Of a stretch of DNA of 64,000 bases, positions 55,976-64,000 are shown piece after piece. Within the stretch, counting starts at the first letter, position 1. The number at the start of each line of letters is the position of its first letter. The notes under the pieces were generated by a model. The model was not told where the DNA came from. It did no database searches and saw nothing but the letters and a program-made list of their open reading frames with translations. The DNA lies in the NCBI GenBank assembly GCA_937923625.1, contig CALDTV010000015.1:62001-126000 (forward strand). Direction: 5' to 3'. This stretch comes from an uncultured Alphaproteobacteria bacterium (GTDB lineage: Bacteria > Pseudomonadota > Alphaproteobacteria > Micavibrionales > Micavibrionaceae). A program made the position numbers and the translations under genes.

Positions 55976-56566
55976 ATGCGCACCCGCTTTTCCAAAAAGA
56001 TAATGACAATCGCCTTTACATTAATGATCCCTGTTGGATTAACGGCGTGTTCGTCGAATAAAGATTTGGGCGACTCCCAAGGGGTCATCATTGGCAGTCC
56101 AGATGATGGCACCATATTAAACCAAGGCCCATATACAAGCGGTGATGGTAGTGAATATGGAAGCGATTACGGCACAGCCAGTGTCGGTGGTGTTGAGAGC
56201 TCAGCTGTCCCTGGGACGCAATCTGACTTGGTCGCGCAAGCAGGAGACATTGTTTACTTCAATACAGATAGCCATACTTTGACAGCGCAAGCGCGCTCTA
56301 TCTTGGATGGACAAGCGCGTTGGTTGGCCAATTACTCAAATCTCAATGTCACTGTGGAAGGTCATGCAGATGAGCGCGGCACGCGTGAATATAACTTGGC
56401 CTTAGGGGATCGCCGCGCAACATCGGTGCGTAATTACTTAATTTCTATGGGGGTTAACCCGCGCCGTATCCAAACAATAAGCTTTGGTAAAGAACAGCCA
56501 ATGGTTGTTGGTAATAATGGTGAGTATTGGGCACAAAACAGAAGGTCACGTACACGTGTTAACTAA
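55976..56566 (+). CDS. pal: peptidoglycan-associated lipoprotein Pal
   Basis: A 196-residue outer-membrane lipoprotein that links the membrane to peptidoglycan in the Tol-Pal system. Lipobox LTAC (C25) follows a signal peptide (KKIMTIAFTLMIPVG). The OmpA-like domain has VEGHADERGTREYNLALGDRRA and the terminal NRRSRTRVN. Residues 30-75 are a Gly/Ser/Asp-rich linker. AAGGAG lies seven bases before the ATG. TolB, usually just upstream in alphaproteobacteria, is missing here, so pal has its own promoter. Confidence 0.95.
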   Translation: MRTRFSKKIMTIAFTLMIPVGLTACSSNKDLGDSQGVIIGSPDDGTILNQGPYTSGDGSEYGSDYGTASVGGVESSAVPGTQSDLVAQAGDIVYFNTDSHTLTAQARSILDGQARWLANYSNLNVTVEGHADERGTREYNLALGDRRATSVRNYLISMGVNPRRIQTISFGKEQPMVVGNNGEYWAQNRRSRTRVN

Positions 56567-57551
56567 GACTGGCTTATTTAAAAATATGGGAGGGGCGCAG
56601 AAACTAATTCTGTGCCTTTCTTTTAGCATCTTTATGTTATGTGCGTCGCCGTTACAGGTTATGGCGCAGTCTCCAGTGTATAACACGGATAATTTTAATG
56701 CAGGGAATGCTGCGCAAACCGAAATTCGTTTGCAGCAAATGGAAACACAAATTCGTGAATTAACGGGGCGTGTTGAAAAACAAATTTTTGAAATTAACGG
56801 CCTAAAAGCGAAAATCGATATGATGGAAAAGGCAGGGGCGTCGCCGCAGGCGGCTATTGCGCCTTTGTCCTCTTCTCTGCCTAATCCTGCTGCTGTGCAA
56901 AATGATCTTGTCCCCTTTCGCGGCGCAGAATTTGCAACACCACGCGCAGCAACAACGGCACCCGTGATCAACACAACTGTGCCCAGACCACCCACATTAT
57001 CAACGCCAACTATAAAAAATACGCAAAACGCGGTGCCGTTAACAAATACGAAAACAACAACGGAATCTTTAAATGCGGCGGTTAATAATGCCGCCAATAA
57101 TTTGAACTTAAATTTAAATACGAATATGCCTACGGGCATTCAAACCACAACCTTAACGGGGGGTGATGCAGCCGCGCAATATGAGGCGGCTTTTGCTAAT
57201 TTAAAAGCCAATAAATATGACGTGGCCCAAAAAGGTTTTGAGAATTTCCTCGTTGATTATAAAGACCATGTTTTGGCGGCTAACGCGCATTATTGGTTGG
57301 GGGAGACTTTTTACGTGCGGGGGCAGTATGATACGGCGGCACGTCGCTTTGCTTCAGGGTTTCAAGCGTTCCCCGAAAGTTCAAAATCTCCTGATATGCT
57401 GTTAAAATTGGGCATGTCACTTAAACGGATGGATAAGAATGACGAAGCTTGTGTGGCTCTAACACAAGTCCCTGTTAAGTTCCCAACGGAATCAAAAACG
57501 ATTTTGAATTTAGCGGAAAAAGAAAAACAGGGCTTGGATTGTAAATCCTAA
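56556..57551 (+). CDS. cpoB: Tol-Pal system coordinator CpoB (YbgF)
   Basis: A periplasmic protein of about 331 residues. A signal peptide (LILCLSFSIFMLCASPLQVMAQ) is followed by an N-terminal trimerisation coiled coil (IRLQQMETQIRELTGRVEKQ), a Thr/Asn/Ala/Pro-rich linker, and C-terminal TPR repeats (YEAAFANLKANKYDVAQKGF and ANAHYWLGETFYVRGQY). It coordinates outer-membrane constriction with PBP1B. The start is uncertain: a GTG at 56556 with GAAGGT nine bases upstream overlaps the pal stop; the ATG at 56586 lacks a ribosome site. Confidence 0.9.
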   Translation: MLTKTGLFKNMGGAQKLILCLSFSIFMLCASPLQVMAQSPVYNTDNFNAGNAAQTEIRLQQMETQIRELTGRVEKQIFEINGLKAKIDMMEKAGASPQAAIAPLSSSLPNPAAVQNDLVPFRGAEFATPRAATTAPVINTTVPRPPTLSTPTIKNTQNAVPLTNTKTTTESLNAAVNNAANNLNLNLNTNMPTGIQTTTLTGGDAAAQYEAAFANLKANKYDVAQKGFENFLVDYKDHVLAANAHYWLGETFYVRGQYDTAARRFASGFQAFPESSKSPDMLLKLGMSLKRMDKNDEACVALTQVPVKFPTESKTILNLAEKEKQGLDCKS

Positions 57552-58564
57552 TGGCGGTGATACTCGATCACGCTTTATCTGAATTTTTTCAAAAATATCC
57601 TGATATCTCTGCGCAAGATAAATTGGGCATAGGTGTTTCTGGTGGGCCTGATAGCATGGCGCTCGCGGCGGCCCTAATAAATTATTTTAAAACAGATAGT
57701 GCAAAAGAAATTTATATTATCTCCGTTGATCATGGCCTGCGGGCGGATGCTGCGACTGAAATTAAAATGGTACAAGACTGGGCAAAAAGCCAAAACATAA
57801 ATCATCAAACTTTATTGTGGCAAGGTGACAAACCAGACACAGGCGTCATGGCTGCTGCACGGCAGGCGCGCTATGATTTAATGAATAATTTTTGTCTGGA
57901 GGAAAATATTCAAACGCTTTTTATCGCTCACCACGCAGACGACCAAGCAGAAACTTTTTTAATAAGATTAGCCAAAGGCAGTGGGCTGGATGGCTTGGCC
58001 GCTATGAGTGATTGGCGTGTTAACACGGGCGGCATAAATATCGCGCGACCATTTTTAAACGTGCCAAAACAAATATTGGTAGAATATTGTGAGGCGAAAA
58101 ACGTCCCATTTATGCACGACCCCAGCAATGAAAATGAACAATATTTGCGCCCCAGATTACGCCAATCAATGGAGGCTTTAGCGGCAGAAGGGTTAACCCC
58201 TAAACGCTTAACGATTACCGCAAAACGTTTATCACGGGCACGAAAAGCATTAGAGAGGCTTGCCGCAAAGGCATTTGATGAAGCCGTGAAACAGCAACAG
58301 AGCCATCAAATTATCCTTGATTATGAAGTTTTGCGTGCGCACCCAGAAGAGATTGGCTTGCGGGTTGTTCAAAACGCAATCGCAGATTTAAGGTGTGGGG
58401 CGTTATATCAGGTAAGAATGGAAAAACTGGAAGAATTGTTTGAATGGCTATGGTTTGATCCAAAAAGTTTTAAGCCGCGCACATTAGGGGGATTAAAATT
58501 CAGCCTAAAGAAAATAGATATCAATAGTGGGCTATCTTTAATAATAGAGCGTGAAAAATTATGA
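57551..58564 (+). CDS. tilS: tRNA(Ile)-lysidine synthase TilS
   Basis: A 337-residue ATP-dependent enzyme that modifies C34 of the AUA-reading tRNA(Ile) to lysidine. The PP-loop SGGPDS is at 30-35, and HHADDQAETFLIRLAKGSGLDGL is the tRNA/ATP core motif. It lacks the C-terminal TilS_C domains of the E. coli enzyme, as the shorter (about 330-residue) alphaproteobacterial forms often do. It shares one base with the cpoB stop (TAATG). Essential gene in most bacteria. Confidence 0.94.
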   Translation: MAVILDHALSEFFQKYPDISAQDKLGIGVSGGPDSMALAAALINYFKTDSAKEIYIISVDHGLRADAATEIKMVQDWAKSQNINHQTLLWQGDKPDTGVMAAARQARYDLMNNFCLEENIQTLFIAHHADDQAETFLIRLAKGSGLDGLAAMSDWRVNTGGINIARPFLNVPKQILVEYCEAKNVPFMHDPSNENEQYLRPRLRQSMEALAAEGLTPKRLTITAKRLSRARKALERLAAKAFDEAVKQQQSHQIILDYEVLRAHPEEIGLRVVQNAIADLRCGALYQVRMEKLEELFEWLWFDPKSFKPRTLGGLKFSLKKIDINSGLSLIIEREKL

Positions 58565-59160
58565 TACGTTATGTTTTTATATCGGCCTTTATGTTCATGT
58601 TTTTTCTGTCTTCTGGTTGGGCGCAAACATCTGACGAAAAATCGTTAATAAATCACGGAGATGTGCGTGGATTTATCTGGGGTTTACCTACAAAAGTTGT
58701 ACAAGAAAATGAAGCCGCAACATTTATTGTTGCTGAAGATGATCGAATGTTATTTCGCGGCGGCGCATTCGGCATGCCTGCCACCATTGTTTATGAATTT
58801 CGTGAGAATAAGTTAAACCAAGCAAGAATTTTTATTGAAAAATCTTATACGGATCAGCAAAAACGTATTGATGATCTTATGACTATAAGGGCTGATTTGG
58901 TCGCACGCTATGGCGAACCTTTAGAAGAAGATTTTAAATGGCGGAACAAAAGTAACATTGATTATCCTGATGCTTGGGGGTGGTCAGTTTATCGTGGGGA
59001 GCTTTTCATTACGTTAAAATTCCAAGATCAACAGACGGATGTGACCGTTTTTCTGGGCAATCAACAGCCCTATGAGCCGCAGTTTTCTGTAACCTACCAA
59101 CCCCGCCAAGCGAAGACAAATAGTACGAAAGAGCCGCCAGCATCGGGGTTGTTATTTTGA
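58561..59160 (+). CDS. uncharacterised exported protein
   Basis: A 199-residue protein, unrecognised, with a signal peptide (VFISAFMFMFFLSSGWAQ, cleavage after about 21). The mature part has GDVRGFIWGLPTKVVQ followed by DRMLFRGGAFGMPATIVYEF, LVARYGEPLEEDFKWRN and WGWSVYRGELFITLKFQ, beta-rich and without cysteines. The ARYGxP-type segment is reminiscent of small periplasmic proteins that monitor or modify substrates by a Gly-Pro turn, but this is not a function. Overlaps the tilS stop by four bases (ATGA) and precedes ftsH. Confidence 0.72.
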   Translation: MIRYVFISAFMFMFFLSSGWAQTSDEKSLINHGDVRGFIWGLPTKVVQENEAATFIVAEDDRMLFRGGAFGMPATIVYEFRENKLNQARIFIEKSYTDQQKRIDDLMTIRADLVARYGEPLEEDFKWRNKSNIDYPDAWGWSVYRGELFITLKFQDQQTDVTVFLGNQQPYEPQFSVTYQPRQAKTNSTKEPPASGLLF

Positions 59161-59264
59161 GCTGTAAATAGGGCTTTATGCCGCGAAATATAAAGGACTA
59201 AGCTTGATTTATGGCGTGAAAAGCTTAAGGTACAAGTGAATAATTTATCGAAGGATTTTTAACC

Positions 59265-61181
59265 ATGAATAATATGGGACGTAACCTCTTTTTCTGGCTT
59301 GGTATTGGCCTGCTGATCGTTTTATTGCTGAACGCTTTTCAAAGCGGACGCATGGGCGGCCTGATGGAGCAAGACAAAGAAATTGCCTATAGCGAATTTA
59401 TGGATGGCGCAAAATCTGGCTCCATTTCCAGCATCACAATCCAAGGGCAAGAAATACAAGGAAGCTTCACCAATGGCGGTGAAAAATTCCGTGTTCTTGT
59501 GCCGAACGGTGAAAATGTTGTGCAACGAATTGAGGGCACAGGTGTTCGTATTAGCGCCAAAGAGCCTGAACCTGAAAAGATAAGTGCTTTTTCCATTTTG
59601 TTGTCTTGGTTCCCGATGTTGCTTTTGATTGGTGTTTGGATTTTCTTTATGAAGCAAATGCAAGGAAAAGGCGGCGGTGGCGCGATGGGGTTTGGGCGTA
59701 GCCGCGCGAAATTGTTAACCGAAAAACATGGCCGCGTCACATTTGATGATGTTGCGGGGATTGATGAAGCAAAAACAGATCTTCAAGAAGTTGTTGAGTT
59801 CTTAAAAGATCCACAAAAATTCCAACGCCTTGGGGGGAAAATCCCTAAAGGGGCGTTGCTTGTTGGCCCACCAGGGACAGGTAAAACTTTAACCGCACGC
59901 GCCGTTGCGGGTGAGGCGGGTGTTCCGTTCTTCACTATTTCTGGCTCGGACTTTGTTGAGATGTTTGTTGGGGTCGGCGCCAGCCGCGTCCGCGATATGT
60001 TTGAACAGGCGAAAAAGAATGCGCCTTGTATCATCTTTATTGATGAAATTGATGCCGTTGGGCGTCACCGTGGTGCAGGCCATGGCGGTGGAAATGATGA
60101 ACGCGAGCAAACATTAAACCAACTTTTGGTGGAGATGGATGGTTTTGAAGCCACTGAAGGTGTGATCTTGATTGCGGCAACCAACCGCCCTGATGTTCTT
60201 GATCCTGCGCTCTTGCGTCCTGGTCGTTTTGATCGTCAAATTGTTGTGCCCTTGCCCGATATTAAAGGCCGCGAAAAAATTCTTAAAGTGCATATGAAAA
60301 AAGTGCCGCTGGGCAGTAATGTCGACGCGATGGTTCTGGCGCGTGGAACGCCAGGTTTTTCTGGTGCGGATTTGGCGAACCTTATTAACGAAGCCGCTTT
60401 ATTGGCCGCACGAAATGATAAACGCACTGTCGGCATGGAAGAATTAGAAGCCGCAAAAGATAAAATCATGATGGGCGCGGAGCGCAAATCTATGGTCATG
60501 ACAGAAGAAGAAAAAAAGCTAACGGCATATCACGAAGCAGGCCACGCTATCGTGGCGGTGCATGAGCCAGAATCTGATCCTATCCATAAGGCAACGATTA
60601 TTCCACGTGGTCGTGCGTTGGGGCTTGTTATGCGTTTACCGGAAGGCGACAGAATTTCAATGTCTCGTGCCAAGTTAAAAGCTGATTTGTCCGTAGCAAT
60701 GGGCGGACGTATTGCTGAAGAAATTATCTTTGGTGAAGAAGCTGTGACAACAGGTGCTTCAAGCGATATCCAAATGGCAACATCAACCGCACGCCGCATG
60801 GTGACAGAATGGGGAATGTCTGACAAACTTGGTCCGCTTCGCTACGGCGCAGACGAACAAGAATTATTTTTGGGACAAGGTATGGGGGCGGCAAAATCCA
60901 TGTCAGAAGAAACCGCCAATATGGTTGATTCAGAAACCAAGTTAATCGTTGAAAATGCCTATACGCGCGCGAAAGATATTTTAACCGAGCATCTTGATCA
61001 ATTGCATACGCTTGCGAAAGCGTTGTTGGAATATGAGCTGTTAAGCGGTGATGAAATCAAAGACATCCTAGCAGGCAAAAAGATTGTACGCGTCGATGAT
61101 GACGAAGAAGACACCCTATCAAAACGTGGTCCAACGTCTTCTGTGCCAACAACGGGCAGGACGACAACGCAAGGGGCGTGA
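59265..61181 (+). CDS. ftsH: ATP-dependent zinc metalloprotease FtsH
   Basis: A 638-residue membrane protease that degrades misfolded membrane and regulatory proteins. Two N-terminal membrane segments ([18 protein letters not shown] and [20 protein letters not shown]) flank a small periplasmic domain. The AAA module has Walker A GPPGTGKT at 201-208 and Walker [13 protein letters not shown]. The zinc motif HEAGH is at 423-427. GAAGGA precedes the ATG. The position after tilS is the standard alphaproteobacterial arrangement. Confidence 0.97.
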   Translation: MNNMGRNLFFWLGIGLLIVLLLNAFQSGRMGGLMEQDKEIAYSEFMDGAKSGSISSITIQGQEIQGSFTNGGEKFRVLVPNGENVVQRIEGTGVRISAKEPEPEKISAFSILLSWFPMLLLIGVWIFFMKQMQGKGGGGAMGFGRSRAKLLTEKHGRVTFDDVAGIDEAKTDLQEVVEFLKDPQKFQRLGGKIPKGALLVGPPGTGKTLTARAVAGEAGVPFFTISGSDFVEMFVGVGASRVRDMFEQAKKNAPCIIFIDEIDAVGRHRGAGHGGGNDEREQTLNQLLVEMDGFEATEGVILIAATNRPDVLDPALLRPGRFDRQIVVPLPDIKGREKILKVHMKKVPLGSNVDAMVLARGTPGFSGADLANLINEAALLAARNDKRTVGMEELEAAKDKIMMGAERKSMVMTEEEKKLTAYHEAGHAIVAVHEPESDPIHKATIIPRGRALGLVMRLPEGDRISMSRAKLKADLSVAMGGRIAEEIIFGEEAVTTGASSDIQMATSTARRMVTEWGMSDKLGPLRYGADEQELFLGQGMGAAKSMSEETANMVDSETKLIVENAYTRAKDILTEHLDQLHTLAKALLEYELLSGDEIKDILAGKKIVRVDDDEEDTLSKRGPTSSVPTTGRTTTQGA

Positions 61182-61185
61182 TTAG

Positions 61186-61213
61186 TTGACATATTATTAT
61201 TTTGCTTTATACA
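61186..61213 (+). promoter_or_regulatory. sigma-70-type promoter for the thioredoxin-like gene
   Basis: A perfect -35 TTGACA (61186-61191) and TATACA at 61208-61213 are separated by 16 bases, starting five bases after the ftsH stop. It would give a transcript starting near 61220, about 25 bases before the next ATG. Confidence 0.6.
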
Positions 61214-61230
61214 TAATTTTTTTTATGTAT
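61209..61230. promoter_or_regulatory. perfect inverted repeat overlapping the promoter
   Basis: ATACATAA (61209-61216) and TTATGTAT (61223-61230) pair exactly around six T residues. It overlaps the -10 element and start point, the position of a repressor site, or it may be the ftsH terminator hairpin. AGAGGA follows, the ribosome site of the next gene. Confidence 0.45.
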
Positions 61231-61244
61231 GAGAGGATATAGAT

Positions 61245-61805
61245 ATGGATAGAAGAAACGTCTTAATTTTGGGATTAGGAACTGTTGCCGCTGGCTATTT
61301 TGCAAGACCATATATTGATGCGGCATTACAAAGTGCTGGCGAGGTAGATTATTTAGAATACACGCATACCTCTGATAATCCATTAATTGTTTTAGATGAT
61401 TTTGTTAATTTTGCTAATCAAGAATCGATGAGCAGATTTGTGATGATTGACTTTCATGCTGATTGGTGTCCGCCCTGTCATGCTATTTCGCCTAGGTTAT
61501 TGCCTGCGGCGCTAGCGTCGGGTGAAAATGTACTTGTTGTAAAAGTAAAAATACAGGACAGAGATGCAGAATTTACTAATCTTGGTATGATTAGCACATT
61601 AAAAATGACCGATGGTTTACCTGAAATTCAATTATACAGAAATGGTGAGCTCGCAGGTTTGTTCCAAGGTGACTTTCATGAGGCGGGCATTGCATCCTTT
61701 GTTAAAGAGCATGCTGAGGCGTATCGATCAAGGCCAGATGTGTTCCTTGGAAACCCGATAGAAGCACCCGTACCAAAAAATAATGGTCCATCTTTCGAGC
61801 TGTAG
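61245..61805 (+). CDS. thioredoxin-like protein, exported or membrane-anchored
   Basis: A 186-residue protein with a thioredoxin fold. The active site is WCPPC (C75 and C78) within HADWCPPCHAI. The N-terminus MDRRNVLILGLGTVAAGYFA has an Arg pair before a hydrophobic run, resembling a Tat signal or a short anchor, so the domain probably faces the periplasm. CPPC is closer to disulfide-bond isomerase/thiol relay proteins than to cytosolic CGPC thioredoxin. It lacks the partner DsbD/CcdA nearby. AGAGGA precedes the ATG. Confidence 0.82.
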   Translation: MDRRNVLILGLGTVAAGYFARPYIDAALQSAGEVDYLEYTHTSDNPLIVLDDFVNFANQESMSRFVMIDFHADWCPPCHAISPRLLPAALASGENVLVVKVKIQDRDAEFTNLGMISTLKMTDGLPEIQLYRNGELAGLFQGDFHEAGIASFVKEHAEAYRSRPDVFLGNPIEAPVPKNNGPSFEL

Positions 61806-61870
61806 ACGTCCGTAAGATCAATATTCTGTATTTCTTTGTATTTTAGCCTTGGATCTACTAAAATATTTTC

Positions 61871-63220
61871 ATGAATAAAAAATATTTTGGGACAGATGGA
61901 ATACGGGGAACGGCGAACGCCGCGCCTATGACGGCGGGGATGGCGTTGCAGGTGGCCATGGCAATTGCATATGTGTTGCGCCAAAATGCCAATGGCAAGC
62001 CGATGAACCGCGTGGTGATTGGCAAAGATACGCGGCTATCGGGCTATATGCTGGAACAAGCCATGGCATCTGGTTTTGTGGCGATGGGCATGGATGTGAT
62101 CCGTACAGGGCCAATTCCGACTCCTGCTGTTGCCCGTTTGACCACATCTTTACGGGCGGATATTGGCGTGATGATTTCTGCATCGCATAACCCCTATCAG
62201 GATAACGGCATAAAAATTTTTGGCGGGGATGGCTTTAAGTTATCCGATGACATGGAAGCACAAATAGAAACCATGATTGATCAGGACATGGAGGCGCATT
62301 TACCGTCTGCGGATGAGATTGGAAAGGCCACGCAATTGAACGATGCTGCGGGGCGTTATATTGAATATATCAAGCGTAGCTTTCCAAAAGGTAAAACGTT
62401 AAATGGATTAAAAATCGTTATCGATTGTGCGCATGGTGCGGCTTATAAAGTTGCGCCACAAATCTTATGGGAGCTAGAAGCCGATTTGATTAAAATAGGG
62501 CACGAGCCGAATGGCCGAAACATTAATGATAATGTGGGCGCGACGGCAACCCAAACATTGCAAGAGCGTGTGATTGCAGAAAAAGCGGATATTGGTATTG
62601 CGCTAGATGGAGACGCGGACCGTTTGATCGTGGTGGATGAAAAAGGGCAAAAAATTGATGGTGACCAAATACTTGGATTGTTGGCACTTGCAAAGCGTGA
62701 CCAAGGACATTTAAAAGGCGGCGTTGTCGCTACTGTCATGTCCAATTTGGGCCTAGAAAGATTTTTTGAAAAGGAAAATATTGCTTTTGCCCGCACGGCT
62801 GTTGGTGACAGATATGTGGTCGAAGAAATGCGCCAGAGTGGTTTTAATATTGGCGGTGAGCAATCTGGCCATATTATCATGAGTGATTTTGCGACAACAG
62901 GCGATGGCGTTCTTGCCGCGCTTCAGGTGTTATCGGTCGTGAGCGAAAGCGGTAAAAAAGCGAGTGAGGTTTGCCATGTGTTTGACCCGTTGCCGCAATT
63001 ATTAAAGAACGTGAAATATACAGGCAATAGCCCGCTAGATCTGGAACAAGTCCAATCTGCAATTAAATCGACAGAAGAAAAATTACGGGGTTCTGGCCGT
63101 TTATTGGTGCGCGCATCTGGCACAGAACCGCTTATTCGGGTGATGGCGGAAGGCGATGACTCTGCGCTGGTTGAAACGTCCGTGAATGATCTTTGTGATG
63201 TTATTCAAAAAGCTGCTTAA
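61871..63220 (+). CDS. glmM: phosphoglucosamine mutase GlmM
   Basis: A 449-residue enzyme that interconverts glucosamine-6-phosphate and glucosamine-1-phosphate for UDP-GlcNAc, peptidoglycan and LPS synthesis. The phosphoserine is S105 in [18 protein letters not shown]. The metal loop DGDADR and the sugar loop GGEQSGHI are present, and [15 protein letters not shown] is the phosphate-binding loop. Length matches the family. An AAAATATTTTC-type stretch precedes the ATG; no clear Shine-Dalgarno. Confidence 0.96.
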   Translation: MNKKYFGTDGIRGTANAAPMTAGMALQVAMAIAYVLRQNANGKPMNRVVIGKDTRLSGYMLEQAMASGFVAMGMDVIRTGPIPTPAVARLTTSLRADIGVMISASHNPYQDNGIKIFGGDGFKLSDDMEAQIETMIDQDMEAHLPSADEIGKATQLNDAAGRYIEYIKRSFPKGKTLNGLKIVIDCAHGAAYKVAPQILWELEADLIKIGHEPNGRNINDNVGATATQTLQERVIAEKADIGIALDGDADRLIVVDEKGQKIDGDQILGLLALAKRDQGHLKGGVVATVMSNLGLERFFEKENIAFARTAVGDRYVVEEMRQSGFNIGGEQSGHIIMSDFATTGDGVLAALQVLSVVSESGKKASEVCHVFDPLPQLLKNVKYTGNSPLDLEQVQSAIKSTEEKLRGSGRLLVRASGTEPLIRVMAEGDDSALVETSVNDLCDVIQKAA

Positions 63221-63246
63221 AGAAATATTATTAAAGGAATACATAA

Positions 63247-63678
63247 ATGATTGATATTGATACCGCCGTCCAAAGAGAGGCCGAAAATCCAGAAGGCAAT
63301 CAAGAGTTGTTTTACCAAGTTTTTCTTAACGCTGAATTACATGTATGTTCTGCACCGAATAGTAAAAATATGGATCTTGATACACCGTATCAAGCGGATG
63401 GAGATACGCAGTTTGAAATTTTGGTGGCAGAAAATGACACCACAGAAAATGATGGTCGGAACCTCGTTTATCTTTTTGATACCAAAGAACGCCTCGTTGA
63501 ATTTTTTGATGATGGTGATAAGCACATGATTGGCATGAATGGCTATTCGTGGTTGCATACTCTGAAAACGGATTACACGCTGGTTTTAAATCCTGATCTG
63601 CCCTCTCAACGGGAATTTTATGCAGATGAAATTGAATGGCTTTTGAATAATATCGAAGAAGGCGACCCGATAGAATAG
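63247..63678 (+). CDS. small acidic protein, possible SseB-like domain
   Basis: A 143-residue acidic protein with no signal peptide. GNQELFYQVFLNAELHVCSA, then QFEILVAENDTTENDGRNLVYLFDTKERLVEFFDDGD and the end LVLNPDLPSQREFYADEIEWLL, read in this order, fit the layout of the SseB N-terminal domain (a strand, a polar loop, a PxFTSxxxL-type helix). The match is tentative because the family motifs are loose. AAAGGA lies seven bases before the ATG. It is 26 bases after glmM and probably in its transcript. Confidence 0.6.
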   Translation: MIDIDTAVQREAENPEGNQELFYQVFLNAELHVCSAPNSKNMDLDTPYQADGDTQFEILVAENDTTENDGRNLVYLFDTKERLVEFFDDGDKHMIGMNGYSWLHTLKTDYTLVLNPDLPSQREFYADEIEWLLNNIEEGDPIE

Positions 63679-63901
63679 AGCCTATTTAACCGCTAGATTT
63701 TTACAATTCGATATGTCCCACAGACAAGAAAGCCAATCGAAAGGGCTATTTTGCTGGTGTAAGAAGCACTTGGAATGACGATGCATATAAGTTGTTATTT
63801 TAAGTGTGAAACTGTGCAATAGGGGCAATTTGATCTTGATTATCTGCGCCCTATAAGGGAAGGTAAAATTACATTTCAACAGCTTAGTTAACAGTGATTT
63901 T

Positions 63902-64000
63902 ATGCGCAAAGACAGCTCTTCAGCCTTGCTTCCAAATGGTCTGAGCGACCTTCTACCGCCATTTGCGGAGCAAGAGGCCCGTATTGTGGCAGGTCTCATG
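63902..64000 (+). CDS. hisZ: ATP phosphoribosyltransferase regulatory subunit HisZ, partial N-terminus
   Basis: The first 33 codons of a gene continuing beyond the window. The segment SALLPNGLSDLLPPFAEQEA fits the N-terminus of HisZ, a class II histidyl-tRNA synthetase paralogue that activates short-form HisG in histidine synthesis. The ATG at 63902 is preceded only weakly by a ribosome site. A 105-residue open frame on the opposite strand (63682-63999) is probably not coding. Confidence 0.7.
   Translation, partial: MRKDSSSALLPNGLSDLLPPFAEQEARIVAGLM

Noticed and set aside
63682-63999. 105-residue open frame on the minus strand at the right edge
   Set aside because: Low-complexity, Cys/His/Arg-rich translation with no motif; the plus strand at 63902 encodes a credible HisZ start.

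Overview
The window looks like a chromosomal segment of an alphaproteobacterium, moderately AT-rich by eye. It is about 90 percent coding, with short gaps and no intergenic stretch above 300 bases. The assignment rests on gene order: pal, cpoB, tilS, a small exported protein, ftsH and glmM in one run, and an LppC-type lipoprotein divergent from rsmI, yraN and a BON lipoprotein. The many palindromic intergenic repeats, two of which enter genes, recall those of Rickettsiales and other alphaproteobacteria. The exact order (Micavibrionales- or Rhodospirillales-like) cannot be settled from this sequence. I saw no rRNA, tRNA, CRISPR array, prophage, transposase or plasmid backbone.

Layout, left to right. 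1-2.3 kb: three tandem paralogous DMT-family (EamA) transporters on the minus strand, the first cut by the window edge. 2.4-8.8 kb: a mixed set with a Sua5-type threonylcarbamoyl-AMP synthase, a lytic transglycosylase-like protein, a large acyl-CoA dehydrogenase, a Cys-rich exported orphan, a helix-turn-helix/coiled-coil/Gln-rich protein and a SapC-family protein. 9-15.6 kb: UDP-glucose dehydrogenase, then a sulfate-activation set (cysD, cysNC, cysQ) interleaved with an S51-like peptidase and two GNAT acetyltransferases; no sulfite or PAPS reductase is present. 16.4-21.4 kb: asparagine synthetase, a GT4 glycosyltransferase and an ABC-F ATPase. 21.9-28.7 kb: release factor 3, SlyX, L-serine dehydratase, a zinc metallopeptidase, an MFS transporter and a CtlX-type amidinohydrolase. 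29.5-37.6 kb: fatty acid hydroxylase, GDP-fucose synthesis (gmd, fcl), an M3 oligopeptidase, MnmC and a WecA-like phosphoglycosyl transferase. 37.6-40.8 kb: a dicarboxylate symporter, then an EF-hand protein next to an ECF sigma factor, a small membrane protein and a CnrX-like periplasmic sensor. 40.8-47.1 kb: TrhO, then a peroxide-defence island (oxyR, katG, ahpC, nitroreductase, ahpD) with a near-canonical OxyR site. 47.2-52 kb: two small paralogous membrane proteins, an MscS channel, glyoxalase I, a TetR regulator and a RimK-like ligase. 52-64 kb: cell-envelope and translation housekeeping (LppC, RsmI, YraN, BON lipoprotein, Pal, CpoB, TilS, FtsH, thioredoxin-like, GlmM) and the start of hisZ.

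How it fits together: several genes supply surface glycans (ugd, gmd, fcl, wecA-like, GT4, glmM), and the sulfate activators could feed PAPS either to cysteine synthesis or to glycan sulfation. The OxyR island is a self-contained peroxide response. The most unusual features are three families of interspersed repeats. One copy lies in frame between the two domains of mnmC and another provides the stop codon of fcl. The CnrYXH-like sigma-factor locus beside an EF-hand protein is the best candidate for an undescribed signalling unit. All functions are inferred from motifs read by eye; no database search was possible.
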